Assembly: GCA_963714255.1 (NCBI GenBank)
Contig: CAVQNU010000015.1
Location: 124,001 to 188,000 of the forward strand
DNA length: 64,000 bases
Source of the DNA: Rhodovastum sp963714255
GTDB taxonomy: Bacteria > Pseudomonadota > Alphaproteobacteria > Acetobacterales > Acetobacteraceae
Reading direction: 5' to 3'
Part shown: one piece after another, positions 35,110 through 44,168 of the stretch
How the letters are laid out: each line of letters starts with the position of its first letter
Numbering within the stretch: the stretch's first letter is position 1
Program-made: the position numbers and the translations under genes
The notes under the pieces: generated by a model
Database searches by the model: none
Seen by the model: the letters and a program-made list of their open reading frames with translations, nothing else
What the model was told of the DNA's origin: nothing

Positions 35110-36078
35110 ATGAAGTGGTGCAGGGTTCTGCTGCTGGTCGCGGCTGTCAGCGTGATCACGCTGCTCGGGACTGGATCGCCGGCCTCGGCGGGCGATCAGG
35201 ATGTGGTGATGACCGGCGGCAAGACCGGCGACTACTACCTGTATTTCGGTCCGCCCATCGTCAAGCTGCTGGAAAAGGCCTGGGTCGACGCGCCGCTGCG
35301 CGAGTCGCAAGGCACGCCGGACAACATGGACTGGCTGGTCGACCATCCGCTCAGCTATGCGCTGCTGCAAGGCAATGTCTACGCGGACCTGAGCAAGACC
35401 GACAAATACGCCGGCAAAATCAAAATTCTGCGTGGCAGTGGCATTGGCAACGAAACGGTGCTGGCGGTCATGAATGATCGCATTTACAGCCGCAGCCAGG
35501 GCAGCTGGGCCGCCGTCGCCGCGCATGCCAAGCAGGTGCGCATCGTCACCGCCAGCGAAGCGAGTGGCCCCGGCCAGACCCTGCACCAGCTCATGCAGCT
35601 GGACCCGAACGGCCTCGGCAAGGCGGAGCCGAAGTTCCTGAGCAGCATGGATGCGGCGATCAATGCGGTCGCCGACGGGCAGGCCGACGTGGCACTGATG
35701 GTGCAATTCGCCAACCCGCAGAATCCGCGCTTTAAGCTGATTGCGGAGAAGGGCCTCAAGATCGTTCCGGTGCTGTCGGCCTCCATGAAGACGTTGGAGA
35801 TCCCGGGCGTCGGGCCCGCATTCACCCTGTGCGAGAATGCGCAGGTGACGCCGGATACCAGGATCAACACGGCCTGCACGCCAATCCTGGTCGCGACCGG
35901 CGCCACCAACGACAACGCCGACCTCACGCGTATTTTCGCCTCCGTAACCGAAGCCGACTTCACGCCTCCCGAACCGGCTTTCGCCAAGCTTTGGAAGTCG
36001 ATGCTGTCCAAGGGCGGCGCCGCCTGGGATGCCGCCGTGAGCAAGGCATCCGAACTGGCCGGGAAGGCGAATCTTTAG
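35110..36078 (+). CDS. TAXI-like periplasmic solute-binding protein
   Basis: 322 residues with a clear signal peptide: MKWCRVLLLVAAVSVITLLG, cleavage likely after SPASA at residue 27. The mature part begins with VVMTGGKTGDYYLYFGPPI, which resembles the start of TAXI-type TRAP binding proteins (TGGxxGxYY), and has the SYALLQGNV and DVALMVQFANP segments of such folds. AAGGGG precedes the ATG. No TRAP permease gene lies nearby, so the partner is elsewhere or the role differs. The 3' end is duplicated at 38444-38524. Confidence 0.72.
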   Translation: MKWCRVLLLVAAVSVITLLGTGSPASAGDQDVVMTGGKTGDYYLYFGPPIVKLLEKAWVDAPLRESQGTPDNMDWLVDHPLSYALLQGNVYADLSKTDKYAGKIKILRGSGIGNETVLAVMNDRIYSRSQGSWAAVAAHAKQVRIVTASEASGPGQTLHQLMQLDPNGLGKAEPKFLSSMDAAINAVADGQADVALMVQFANPQNPRFKLIAEKGLKIVPVLSASMKTLEIPGVGPAFTLCENAQVTPDTRINTACTPILVATGATNDNADLTRIFASVTEADFTPPEPAFAKLWKSMLSKGGAAWDAAVSKASELAGKANL

Positions 36079-36089
36079 GTCGCGACAAA

Positions 36090-36114
36090 GGCCAGGGGCT
36101 CTCTGCCCCTGGCC
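36090..36114. terminator. Hairpin between convergent genes (element L)
   Basis: GGCCAGGGGC, a TCTCT loop and GCCCCTGGCC make a 10-bp stem 12 bases after the TAXI-like stop and before the facing RTX-like reading frame. A core-less member of the palindromic family; no T-tract. Confidence 0.7.
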
Positions 36115-36153
36115 CCCGCTAATCCGGTGTCAGACACCGCGCCAATTCACACG

Positions 36154-37562
36154 CTATGCCACGAAATGAATGTTGGTGGCATGGAGATTGTACAGCGTCA
36201 CACCCGTGAGTTGCACCAGATCGGAGACCGCGATCGTCTCTTTGGGCGGAGAGCCGGCATAGTTGCCGTTGGTCGAACCGTTCCCGCCGGCGCCAACTCC
36301 GGAGAAAGTATCGTAGACGATTTGCTGGTTGGCGGAAATGTCCAGGTCGGCGAGCACTGTGCTGCCTCCCTGATTCTGGTAGGCGATGATGAAGTGGCCC
36401 GCGTAATGGAGCGCCTGCAGACCCACGTAATTGAGCGCCAGCCCATTGTCGAAGGTGATTGCCGTATTGCCGGTGGGCGAGCCCAGGGTTTGCGCCACCG
36501 CATCCGCGTTTGCGTAGACGCCGCTGAGCACCAGAACATTCGCATGCTCGGTCCCGGCGAGGTATGTCACGCTCTTCCCGGCAGTGACCGTGGACGAGAA
36601 GACCGCCTGGGTGAAATACGCCGTGGTGGAAGTCGAAGCGGTGACCGCCACGTCCCACGGGGCGGTGCCAGTGCCGTCGCTGGTGACATTCTCCAGCAGG
36701 CTGTTAGCGCCGTTCCAGCCAAACGCAGTGGCCGAGATATCGACCACGTCGTGAGCGGAGTTGAAGTTCGTCACCGTCGTCAGGTCTTGTGAGGTCCCAT
36801 AGTAGGACGACGGTGACCCCAAAACGGCGACAAGATCGCTGGTGATGGGGTTGTTGTTATCGTCATTTTCATTATCGATCAGCCCGTCGGTATTGATGGC
36901 CCACCACCCAGCCTGGGCGGAATCATTGGCATTGACGATGCTGTCGGGCCTGGCGCTGACGATCCAGCTGCCATCGGCGCCGTGGCTATTGTTCATTAGC
37001 AAGCCAGCCCAGTGTACAGCTCGATATGATCAGCCGCCCAGTGCTGCTGCGCCAGCGTAATGGTGCCGCCGCCGGTAGCGATCGTGTCCGCCGAACCTGC
37101 CGAGGCCGTTCCGGTGATCGCGTCGTTGCCGGTCGAGCCGATGAGAACGTTCGCGCCAGTTGATGAACCGGTGATCAGGTCGCCGTTGTCGGACACGATT
37201 CTGCTGGTGTTGAAATCGGGCGCATGCATGACCACACCGCCCGACGTTGCCGCCAGGATCTGCACCGCGTTGACCTCGCCGTCGATGTTCACGACGGCCG
37301 AATTGACGATGCTGATGACCAGATCGTTGTAATTAAGGAAAGACCCGGAGGCGAAGTCCACGATGGACCCGGTATCGAGACTCTGGTTGCCCCGCAGCGT
37401 CACAAATTCATGCAGGTCAGGCGCGCCCGTTGTCAGTGAAATGTCCCCGATCGTGTTGGTGATGTTGCCGCCCGACGCGATGGTCACCGTCTCTACACCG
37501 GTCAGGGTGAGGTTGCCAAAATTCTCCCCGCCCACGAGAACGATGGAAACCTCTTGCGTCAT
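36154..37562 (-). pseudogene. RTX-like secreted protein, frameshifted copy 1
   Basis: Paralogue of the intact gene at 38599-40035. It begins MTQEVSIVLVGGENFGNLTL, with AGGAG eight bases before the ATG at 37562, and ends HATNIHFVA. Near 37010 the reading breaks: the intact copy has GGGGCTGGCTTGCTG where this copy has GGGCTGGCTTGCTA, a one-base loss that stops the first frame after YTGLAC; the second frame resumes with MNNSHGADGSWIV. The parts cover residues 1 to about 190 and about 195 to the end. The loss could be decay or a read error. Confidence 0.85.
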
Positions 37563-37639
37563 AACGACAACTCCTATGATCGTGGAAGTTGGTGCTCGGC
37601 TGGGCGATAAGTTCGCCCCGAAGATAGCGTCAAAGAGTT

Positions 37640-37688
37640 GTAACGTATAAGGCGAAACATTCTCGATGAGCCATGCCGCCAAAAGTCC
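37640..37688 (-). promoter_or_regulatory. Conserved upstream boxes of RTX-like copy 1
   Basis: On the minus strand GGACTTTTGGCGG and, 27 bases further, ATACGTTAC lie 78 bases before the start codon. The intact copy has the same two boxes with the same spacing while the DNA between has diverged, so they are probably promoter or regulator-binding sites. No sigma70 hexamers fit clearly. Confidence 0.5.
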
Positions 37689-37839
37689 GCAAGGTGTTTA
37701 GCCCATTACCGTCGGGGAAAGTAGGGAACGGCACTACAACTTTTCTTTAACGCCACAGCGTGGCCTCCTGCCGGTCCTTGCGGCCGTTCGAATGCCGATG
37801 CAAGCGGCTGCGCCGATGGCTGGTCCTATCGCCCGATGT

Positions 37840-38443
37840 GCTTCTGTCTCAACCGTGGGGTTCAGGGGCAGATCCCGTGTTCTTGCGTCGCCGTGAAGCC
37901 GCAGCATTCTTTGCGCCCCGGTCGTCCGTTCGAACGCGTACGCCGGCCGCAGCAATACCGTCACGCTCCCGGCGTGGCCGGTGAAGGCGGCGCCCACCGG
38001 GTACTCCAGCGTCTGCCGCCCCTGTGCGCCGTTCACGAACCCCGCCCGCACCACCATCCCCGCACCACCATACTGGAATAGCCCGCACGGGCGGCGAAGG
38101 AAGCGCGCGCGCTGCATTGCAGCAGGTCGATCCGGCGGACGGCACGATATTCCGGCTCGGAAAGATCGCCGCGCGTACCGGTTGGGGCACGAAAAATGTC
38201 TCGGCCGAAGCACGGCGCCCGGTCGGAATGCGCGGTATTGAGCGCCACCAGATCGTCCGGGCTGCGCATGCCGGTGCCACGCGCCCAGTCGCCCAGATAC
38301 CGGTCCATTTCGGGTCGGAGTTTGCGCGTGAACACGCCGGAGACCCGCACCGCCTGATGCAGCGGCGCGATCGCCCGGCACGCCGATGCGCGCCCGGCTG
38401 GCCGCGGCGATGGCGCGGACTTCCCAGCGGCGCTGCAACGGCA
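37840..38443 (-). pseudogene. Amidase remnant (duplicated copy, truncated and frameshifted)
   Basis: Translates in two minus-strand frames to pieces of the intact amidase at 40331-41929. One frame gives MDRYLGDWARGTGM and RGDLSEPEYRAVRRIDLLQ; another gives GFVNGAQGRQTLEYPVGAAF and, upstream, ARIGVPGDR. The N-terminal half with the catalytic Lys-Ser-Ser is missing, as is an internal part between ARIGVP and the LHQ segment. At its 5' end it is fused to a remnant of the TAXI-like gene. Confidence 0.82.
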
Positions 38444-38524
38444 GTCCATGCCGTCCAAGGGCGGGGCCGCCTGGGATGCCGCCATGAGCGAGGCATCCGC
38501 ATTGGCCACGAAGGCAACTCTTCA
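38444..38524 (+). pseudogene. 3' remnant of a second TAXI-like gene
   Basis: About 80 bases align with the last 27 codons of the gene at 35110-36078: both read CCAAGGGCGG and GCCTGGGATGCCGCC in the same order and end AAGGC...CTTNAG, here with the stop codon changed to CAG. It marks the left border of the second copy of a duplicated segment. Confidence 0.8.
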
Positions 38525-38536
38525 GATTGCCTCTCA

Positions 38537-38559
38537 GTCCAGGGGCTCTGCCCCTGGAC
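38537..38559. terminator. Hairpin between remnant and RTX-like gene (element M)
   Basis: GTCCAGGGGC, a TCT loop and GCCCCTGGAC form a 10-bp stem at the position equivalent to the hairpin at 36090-36114 in copy 1. The stems differ at the outermost bases in both strands, keeping pairing. Confidence 0.7.
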
Positions 38560-38598
38560 CCCGCTAAACCTGGATCAAACGCGGCGCCAATTCATACG

Positions 38599-40035
38599 CT
38601 ACGCCACGAAGTGGATGTTGGCGGCATGCAGATTGTTCAGTGTCACACCGGTGAGCTGCACCAGATCGGAGACCGCTATCGTCTCTTTCGGCGGAGATCC
38701 GGCATAGTTGCTGTTAGTCGACCCATTCCCGCCGGCGCCAACCCCGGAGAAAGTATCGTAGACGATTTGCCGGTTGGCGGAAATGTCCAGGTCGGCGAGA
38801 ACCGTACTGCCTCCCTGATTCTGATAAGCGATGATGAGGTGGCCCGCGTAATCAAGGGCCTGCGGACCGGGAAGCTGGTTGAGCGCCAGCCCGTTATCGA
38901 AGGTAATCTCCTTGGAACCGGTCGGCGAGCCCAGCGTTTCCGCCACCGCCGCCGCGTTTGTGTAAACGCCAGTGAGCACCAGAACATTGAAATGGGAGGT
39001 GGGAGCCGGGTTATTGTAGACCACATCATACCCAGGAACAGCCGGGCTCGAAAAGACCGCTTGGGTGAAGAACGCCGTCGTCGCAGTCGGAGTGGCGACG
39101 GCAACGTCGGAGGGGACGCCAGCATTGCCGGAATAAAAACCGTTTTCCAGCAGATTGGAAAAAGCAGAAACAGAAATGTCGACGGCGTCACGAGCGGCGT
39201 TGAAGTTCGCTACCGTCGTAATGTCTTGTGATGTCCCATAATAGGATGACGGTGGACCGAATTGGATTGCCAGATTGCTGACAATGTTTTGGGAGTTGCC
39301 ATTATTGTTCAGCCCATCGTTGTTGATTCCCCACCAACCGGCCTGCCCGGCATCGTTGCTGCTGACGATGCTGCCGGCCATGGCGCTGACGATCCAGTTG
39401 CCGTCACCCCCGGTGCCATTGTTCTTCAGCAAGCCAGCCCCGGAGTACAATTCGATATGGTCGTGCGCCGTGTGGCTCTGGGCCAGCGTGATCGTGTCGG
39501 CGCCGCCGCCGGTGGCGATCGTGTCCGCCGCCTTGGCCGATGTCGTGCCGGCGATCGAGTCGTTGCCGATGGAGCCGATCAGAACGTTCGATCCGGTCGA
39601 TGAACCGGTGATCAGGTCTCCGTTATTTGAGCCGAAGGAACTGTAGTTGATATCGGGTGCGTGCATGACCAGGCCGCCGGACGTTGCCGCCAGGATCTGT
39701 ACCGCATCGACCTCGCCGTCGATGTTCACGACGCCGGAATCGGTGACGCTGATAATCAGATCATTTATATTGAGGGTCTCCGGCGGCTGCCCGGAGGCGA
39801 AGTCCAGGATGGAACCGGTATCGAGACTTTGATTGCCCCGCAGCGTCAGAAACTCGTGCAGGTAGGGCGCGCCCGGCGTCAGAGAAATGTCTCCGATCGC
39901 GTTGGGGATGGTGCCAACCGACGAGATGGTCACCGTCTCCACGCCGGTCAGAGTAAGGTTTCCATAATATCTTCCCCCCGCGAGAGCGATGGAAATCTCC
40001 GAAGAGTTCAAGTGAGAGGATATGTTCTGCGTCAC
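38599..40035 (-). CDS. RTX-like, Asn/Gly/Ser-rich probable type I secreted protein
   Basis: 478 residues from a GTG start with AAGGAG eight bases upstream. No N-terminal signal peptide. Residues 20-135 are beta-rich repeats (YGNLTLTGVETVTISS, LRGNQSLDTGSILDFAS); residues 139-184 resemble calcium-binding RTX turns (GSNVLIGSIGND, DTIATGGGADTITL). The C-terminal half has no family I recognise; the end, LNNLHAANIHFVA, is hydrophobic like type I secretion signals. Lower GC than its neighbours suggests transfer. No secretion ATPase gene is seen nearby. Function unknown. Confidence 0.72.
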   Translation of the reverse strand: MTQNISSHLNSSEISIALAGGRYYGNLTLTGVETVTISSVGTIPNAIGDISLTPGAPYLHEFLTLRGNQSLDTGSILDFASGQPPETLNINDLIISVTDSGVVNIDGEVDAVQILAATSGGLVMHAPDINYSSFGSNNGDLITGSSTGSNVLIGSIGNDSIAGTTSAKAADTIATGGGADTITLAQSHTAHDHIELYSGAGLLKNNGTGGDGNWIVSAMAGSIVSSNDAGQAGWWGINNDGLNNNGNSQNIVSNLAIQFGPPSSYYGTSQDITTVANFNAARDAVDISVSAFSNLLENGFYSGNAGVPSDVAVATPTATTAFFTQAVFSSPAVPGYDVVYNNPAPTSHFNVLVLTGVYTNAAAVAETLGSPTGSKEITFDNGLALNQLPGPQALDYAGHLIIAYQNQGGSTVLADLDISANRQIVYDTFSGVGAGGNGSTNSNYAGSPPKETIAVSDLVQLTGVTLNNLHAANIHFVA

Positions 40036-40111
40036 AATAACGACTCCTTCGGCTGGGGCGGCCGGCGCCGCGTTGAGAATGAGCTTGCCCGGACGACGGT
40101 TCCGGGATCTC

Positions 40112-40160
40112 GTAACGTATCAAACGAATTAGTGTCCGTAAAGCCTTCCGCCACAAGTCC
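40112..40160 (-). promoter_or_regulatory. Conserved upstream boxes of the intact RTX-like gene
   Basis: Minus-strand GGACTTGTGGCGG and ATACGTTAC, 27 bases apart and 77 bases from the start codon, match those of copy 1. The rest of the 295-base gap (40036-40330) is AT-rich around 40190-40220 and holds no gene. Confidence 0.5.
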
Positions 40161-40330
40161 CGCAGCTAATCAATCGGTTCTGGCAAGTTATCGCGGTTAA
40201 CAATTTAATAACGATTGATTGTCGCGCGCGGCCTCGGGCCGCGTGCCGGGCGGTGCGGTCTTGCGAACGCCGGTGCGGCGATGCGACCAAATGCGCGGCT
40301 GGTTGGTTCGGCCGCCGGGCGGGCAACCGT

Positions 40331-41929
40331 CTAAATCGTGAGAGTTAGCGGCAAATCAGCAGGCCCTGCCGCGCGCTGCAGCCACGGCATCCGCCGTGCC
40401 AGGGTTGCCTGTTCGAACGCAAACGCCAGCCGTAGCAACACCGTCTCGCTCCAGGCGCGGCCGGTGAAGGCGGCGCCCACCGGGTACTCCGGCGTCTGCC
40501 GCCCCTGCACGCCGTCCACGAACCCCGCCGGCACCAGCACACTGGGATAGCCCGCGCGGGCGGCGATGGAAGCGCCCGCGCTGCCCGGGAACAACATTGC
40601 GTCCAGCCGGTGGCGATCCATATACGCATCGAGCCCGCGGGTGCGCGATTGCAGCAGGTCGTTCCGCCGGGCGGCATGATAGTCCGGCTCGGAAAGATCG
40701 CCGCGGGTGCTGGCCGCAGCCAGAAAAATGTCTTGGCCGAAACGCAGTGCCCGCGCGCCATGCGCCGCATTGAACGCCACCAGATCGTTCAGGCAACGCA
40801 TGCCGGTGCCGCGCGCCCAGTCGCGCAGATACCGGTCCATCCCGTGCTTGAGTTCATGCACGAACACACTGGAGACGCGCACCACCTGGTGCAGTTGTGC
40901 GCTTTCGGGGTTGCGATTGAGGATCGGGAACTCCGAGGCGGGCCCGGGCATCCAGCCTTCGGCGGCGATGTTGGCGCGCACCACGCTGGCGCCGCAATCC
41001 TGCAGCGCGAGGATGGCCTGCTCCATCACCGCGCGCACCTGCGGCGGCAGCTTGCCGTAGAACACGTCGTTGCCGGGATCGGCGGGATCGCTCGGCACGC
41101 CGATGCGCGCCCCGCGCAGCCCGTCGCGCTCCAGCGCGGCGAGATAATCCGGCACGGCGGGGGCGGCCAGCGTCGCCGGGTCGAGCGGATCGGGCCCGGC
41201 CAGCACGCCGAGCAACAGGGCCGCGTCGCGCACCGTGCGGGTCATCGGCCCGGCGGTATCCTGGCTGTGCGCAATCGGGATGATGCCGGCGCGGCTGACC
41301 AGGCCGACGGTGGGTTTCACCGCCACCACCCCGTTCATGCTCGCCGGCGACAATAACGATCCCGATGTCTCAGTGCCGATCGCCGCCGCCGCCAGCCCTG
41401 CCGCGACCGCGACCGCTGAGCCGGAACTCGACCCGCCCGGCAGCACCAAAGGCGCGCCGAGCGCGTCCATCTCGGTCGCATACGGGTTCAGCACCTGCCC
41501 GCCGAGCGAGGAATACCCCGACGGCATGCCGATGGCGATGATGTTGGCGAATTCGGTCAGGTTGGTCTTGCCCAGCAGCACCGCGCCGGCCGCGCGCAGT
41601 TTGGCCACCACGGTGGCGTCGCGCATGGCGGTCGCGTCCGTCAGGGCGAGCGCGCCGGCAGTGGTGGGCTGTGCGTCGCCGGTGGCGATGTTGTCCTTGA
41701 CGACGATGGGGATCCCTTCGAGCGGCCGCCGGCGGAAGCTGTACGCGTCGCTGGCCGCGGCGATGGCGTGGGCTTCGGGATTGACGATGCGCAGGGCGTT
41801 CAGGCGCGGACCGGCGCCGTCGAAGGCGCCGATGCGGGCGCGGTAGAAGGCCACCAGGGACGCAGCAGTGGTGCGCCCGGCGGCAAGGGCGGCGAGAAGG
41901 GTCTCGATTGTCGCGTTTTCTGGGGCCAT
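40331..41929 (-). CDS. Amidase (amidase-signature family)
   Basis: 532 residues from the ATG at 41929 (MAPENATIETLLAALAAGRT). The catalytic triad of the family is visible: Lys78 in IPIVVKDNIATGD, a Ser in PGGSSSGSAVAVAAG at 165-179 and Ser191 in GTETSGSLLSPAS. This resembles stand-alone amidases, not GatA, as no gatB/gatC lie near. Upstream in-frame codons (MGSKGLSALGGSR) are repeat DNA. No signal peptide is seen. It has a broken paralogue at 37840-38443. Substrate unknown. Confidence 0.85.
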   Translation of the reverse strand: MAPENATIETLLAALAAGRTTAASLVAFYRARIGAFDGAGPRLNALRIVNPEAHAIAAASDAYSFRRRPLEGIPIVVKDNIATGDAQPTTAGALALTDATAMRDATVVAKLRAAGAVLLGKTNLTEFANIIAIGMPSGYSSLGGQVLNPYATEMDALGAPLVLPGGSSSGSAVAVAAGLAAAAIGTETSGSLLSPASMNGVVAVKPTVGLVSRAGIIPIAHSQDTAGPMTRTVRDAALLLGVLAGPDPLDPATLAAPAVPDYLAALERDGLRGARIGVPSDPADPGNDVFYGKLPPQVRAVMEQAILALQDCGASVVRANIAAEGWMPGPASEFPILNRNPESAQLHQVVRVSSVFVHELKHGMDRYLRDWARGTGMRCLNDLVAFNAAHGARALRFGQDIFLAAASTRGDLSEPDYHAARRNDLLQSRTRGLDAYMDRHRLDAMLFPGSAGASIAARAGYPSVLVPAGFVDGVQGRQTPEYPVGAAFTGRAWSETVLLRLAFAFEQATLARRMPWLQRAAGPADLPLTLTI

Positions 41930-41951
41930 TGCTGGGCCAAGGGTAGGTGGG

Positions 41952-42066
41952 GGAAGGAAGGAAGGCCAGGGCTCTGCCCTGGACCCGCCAAGGGCCGAGA
42001 GGCCCTTGGAACCCATTCCTTAACTAGCGGGGTCCAGGGCAGAGCCCTGGCCTTCCTTCCTTCCCC
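41952..42066. repeat. Palindromic element D (core-less)
   Basis: GGAAGGAAGGAAGGCCAGGG on the left and its complement on the right enclose the CCAGGGCTCTGCCCTGG and CCAAGGGCCGAGAGGCCCTTGG hairpins. The 80-base core of full copies is replaced by ATTCCTTAACTAGCGGGG, so the element looks like a version without, or having lost, the core. It lies between the amidase start and the FAD-dehydrogenase stop. Confidence 0.85.
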
Positions 42067-42069
42067 TAA

Positions 42070-43683
42070 CTACCCCCCGCTCAACGCCACCGCCTCCGCC
42101 ACCCGTATGCCATCAATCCCCGCCGACAGAATCCCCCCCGCATACCCCGCCCCCTCGCCAGCCGGATACAGCCCGCGCGTATTGACGCTCTGCAGCGACG
42201 CATCGCGCCGCAGGCGCAACGGCGCGGAGGTGCGCGTCTCCACCCCCGTCATCACCGCATCCGGCATGGCGAAGCCGGGAATTTGCCGGTCGAAAAAAGC
42301 CAGGGCGGCACGGATCGCCGCGACAGCAAAGTCGGGCAGGCAGGCGGCAAGGTCGGCGGGCTGGGTGCCCGGCTTGTAGGAGGGCACCACCGCGCCCAAC
42401 GCCGCCGACGCGTGCCCGGCCAGAAAATCGGCAACGCGCTGCGCCGGCGCGGCATAAGCGCCGCCGCCCGCCGCGAAAGCGCGCGCCTCCCAGTGGCGCT
42501 GCACGGCGATGCCGGCCAGCGGCCCGTCCGGGTAGTCGCGCTCCGGTGTCACGCCCACCACGATACCGGCATTGGCGTTGCATTCGGCGCGCGAATACTG
42601 GCTCATGCCATTGGTCACGACAAGGCCGGGCTCGGAGGTGGCGGCCACCACGCGTCCGCCGGGGCACATGCAGAAACTGTAGACCGACCGGCCGTCGCCG
42701 GCATGGTGCACCAGCTTGTAGTCGGCCGCGCCCAGCAGCTTGTGCCCGGCGAAATCGCCGAAGCGGGCGCGGTCGATCAGCGCCTGCGGATGCTCGATGC
42801 GCACGCCGAGGGAGAACGGTTTCGCCTCCATGAACACGCCGCGCGCGTGCAGCATGGCGAATGTGTCGCGCGCCGAATGGCCGAGTGCGAGCACCGCCTG
42901 CGCGCAGCGGAGATATTCGCCCCCGGACAGGTGCAGGCCCCGCAGGCAGCGCAGCCCGTCCGGCCGCGTTTCGATGTCGATGTCGTCCAGGCGGGTGGCA
43001 AACCGGTATTCGCCGCCGAGGTGCTCGATGGTGGCGCGCATTGCCTCCACCATGGACACCAATCGGAACGTGCCGATATGCGGTTTGCTGGCATACAGGA
43101 TTTCCGAGGGCGCGCCGGCGGCGACGAACTCGGTCAGCACCCGGCGGCCGAGCCGGTTGGCTTCCTTCACCCCGCTATACAGCTTGCCGTCGGAGAACGT
43201 GCCGGCGCCGCCCTCGCCGAACTGCACGTTGGATTCAGGGTCGAGCACGCCGCGCCGCCACAGGCCCCAGGTGTCTTTGGTACGTTCGCGTACCTTTTTG
43301 CCGCGTTCGAGGATGATGGGGCGAAACCCCATTTGCGCCAGCGTCAGCGCGGCGAACAGGCCGCAGGGACCGGCCCCCACCACCACGGGCCGCAGCTCCA
43401 GCTCCGCCGGCGCGCGCGCCACCAGCCGGTAGTCCAGGTCGGGCGTCGGCCCGACATGCGGATTGCCGGCACAGCGGCGCAGTACCGCCGCCTCGTCGTC
43501 GAGTGCCACGTCGAGCGTATAGACCAGCATGATGGCGTGTTTTTTCCGCGCGTCGTAGCCACGCCGGAACACGGTGAGCGCACCGATCTCGTCCGCCGCC
43601 ACGCCAAGAAGCTGCGCCGCGGCGGGCCTGAGCGCGTCCGGCGGGTGGTCGAGCGGCAGGCGGAGTTCGGTAATGCGGATCAC
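42070..43683 (-). CDS. Uncharacterised FAD-dependent dehydrogenase
   Basis: 537 residues. An N-terminal alpha/beta cap (about 1-90) precedes a Rossmann FAD-binding motif VVVGAGPCGLFAALTLAQMG near residue 99. Other family features are NVQFGEGGAGTFSDGKLYSG and the C-terminal GLYPAGEGAGYAGGILSAG, which closes over FAD. This matches the COG2509-type dehydrogenases, whose substrate is not known. Confidence 0.85.
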   Translation of the reverse strand: MIRITELRLPLDHPPDALRPAAAQLLGVAADEIGALTVFRRGYDARKKHAIMLVYTLDVALDDEAAVLRRCAGNPHVGPTPDLDYRLVARAPAELELRPVVVGAGPCGLFAALTLAQMGFRPIILERGKKVRERTKDTWGLWRRGVLDPESNVQFGEGGAGTFSDGKLYSGVKEANRLGRRVLTEFVAAGAPSEILYASKPHIGTFRLVSMVEAMRATIEHLGGEYRFATRLDDIDIETRPDGLRCLRGLHLSGGEYLRCAQAVLALGHSARDTFAMLHARGVFMEAKPFSLGVRIEHPQALIDRARFGDFAGHKLLGAADYKLVHHAGDGRSVYSFCMCPGGRVVAATSEPGLVVTNGMSQYSRAECNANAGIVVGVTPERDYPDGPLAGIAVQRHWEARAFAAGGGAYAAPAQRVADFLAGHASAALGAVVPSYKPGTQPADLAACLPDFAVAAIRAALAFFDRQIPGFAMPDAVMTGVETRTSAPLRLRRDASLQSVNTRGLYPAGEGAGYAGGILSAGIDGIRVAEAVALSGG

Positions 43684-43689
43684 AAGCCG

Positions 43690-44124
43690 TCAGTCCGGCC
43701 AGAACGCCCCGTCCATGATCTGCGCAAACGACCATGGGCACTCCGCCGGAAACGCGTCATCCGGCAACTCGCTCTGCGCCGCGGCGCCGCGGCGCGCGTA
43801 GCGGTAGGCGGCTTCGGTCGCTTCCGGCAGCCGGTCGGTCAGGCTCGGATTGTCGGCCAGGTGATTGCGCAACTGCGCGCGCGCATCGCCGATGTTGATC
43901 TGCCAGGTATGCCCCCGCAGCATCGCCTGCTGCTGCCAGCGCAGCAGGCGCAGCAGCAGCACGTTCAGCCGGCTGATCAGCTCGCGCTGTTCGCCGCGGC
44001 CGAGGTTTTCGATTTCCTCGGCGATATGGGCGATGTCGGCGGCATCCAACTTTCCGGCCCGCAGCAGCGCCGCCTGCTCGCGCGCCCAGGCGTGGAAATC
44101 GGTGTCGTAGAGGTTATTGCCCAT
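43690..44124 (-). CDS. DUF29-domain protein
   Basis: 144 residues starting MGNNLYDTDFHAWAREQAAL, the typical start of DUF29 proteins, followed by AHIAEEIENLGRGEQRELIS and LLRLLRWQQQ. A longer start at 44172 would overlap the next gene. DUF29 proteins are common in cyanobacteria and proteobacteria and have no assigned function. Confidence 0.85.
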   Translation of the reverse strand: MGNNLYDTDFHAWAREQAALLRAGKLDAADIAHIAEEIENLGRGEQRELISRLNVLLLRLLRWQQQAMLRGHTWQINIGDARAQLRNHLADNPSLTDRLPEATEAAYRYARRGAAAQSELPDDAFPAECPWSFAQIMDGAFWPD

Positions 44125-44168
44125 GCAAGCGGTCTCTCCGTCTGTCGGTGAAACCGTGCCCGTGTCGG

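Noticed and set aside
36996..37682. Two separate genes in place of one broken RTX-like gene
   Set aside because: The two frames together align end to end with the intact paralogue, and one missing G explains the break.
41930..42016. N-terminal extension of the amidase (MGSKGLSALGGSR...)
   Set aside because: Encoded by palindromic element D and identical in kind to heads seen next to other copies; amidase similarity starts at 41929.
42283..44151. Plus-strand frame of 622 codons opposite the FAD dehydrogenase and DUF29 genes
   Set aside because: It is the antisense of two recognisable proteins, is His/Arg/Gln-rich as expected for antisense of GC-rich genes, and has no family or ribosome binding site.
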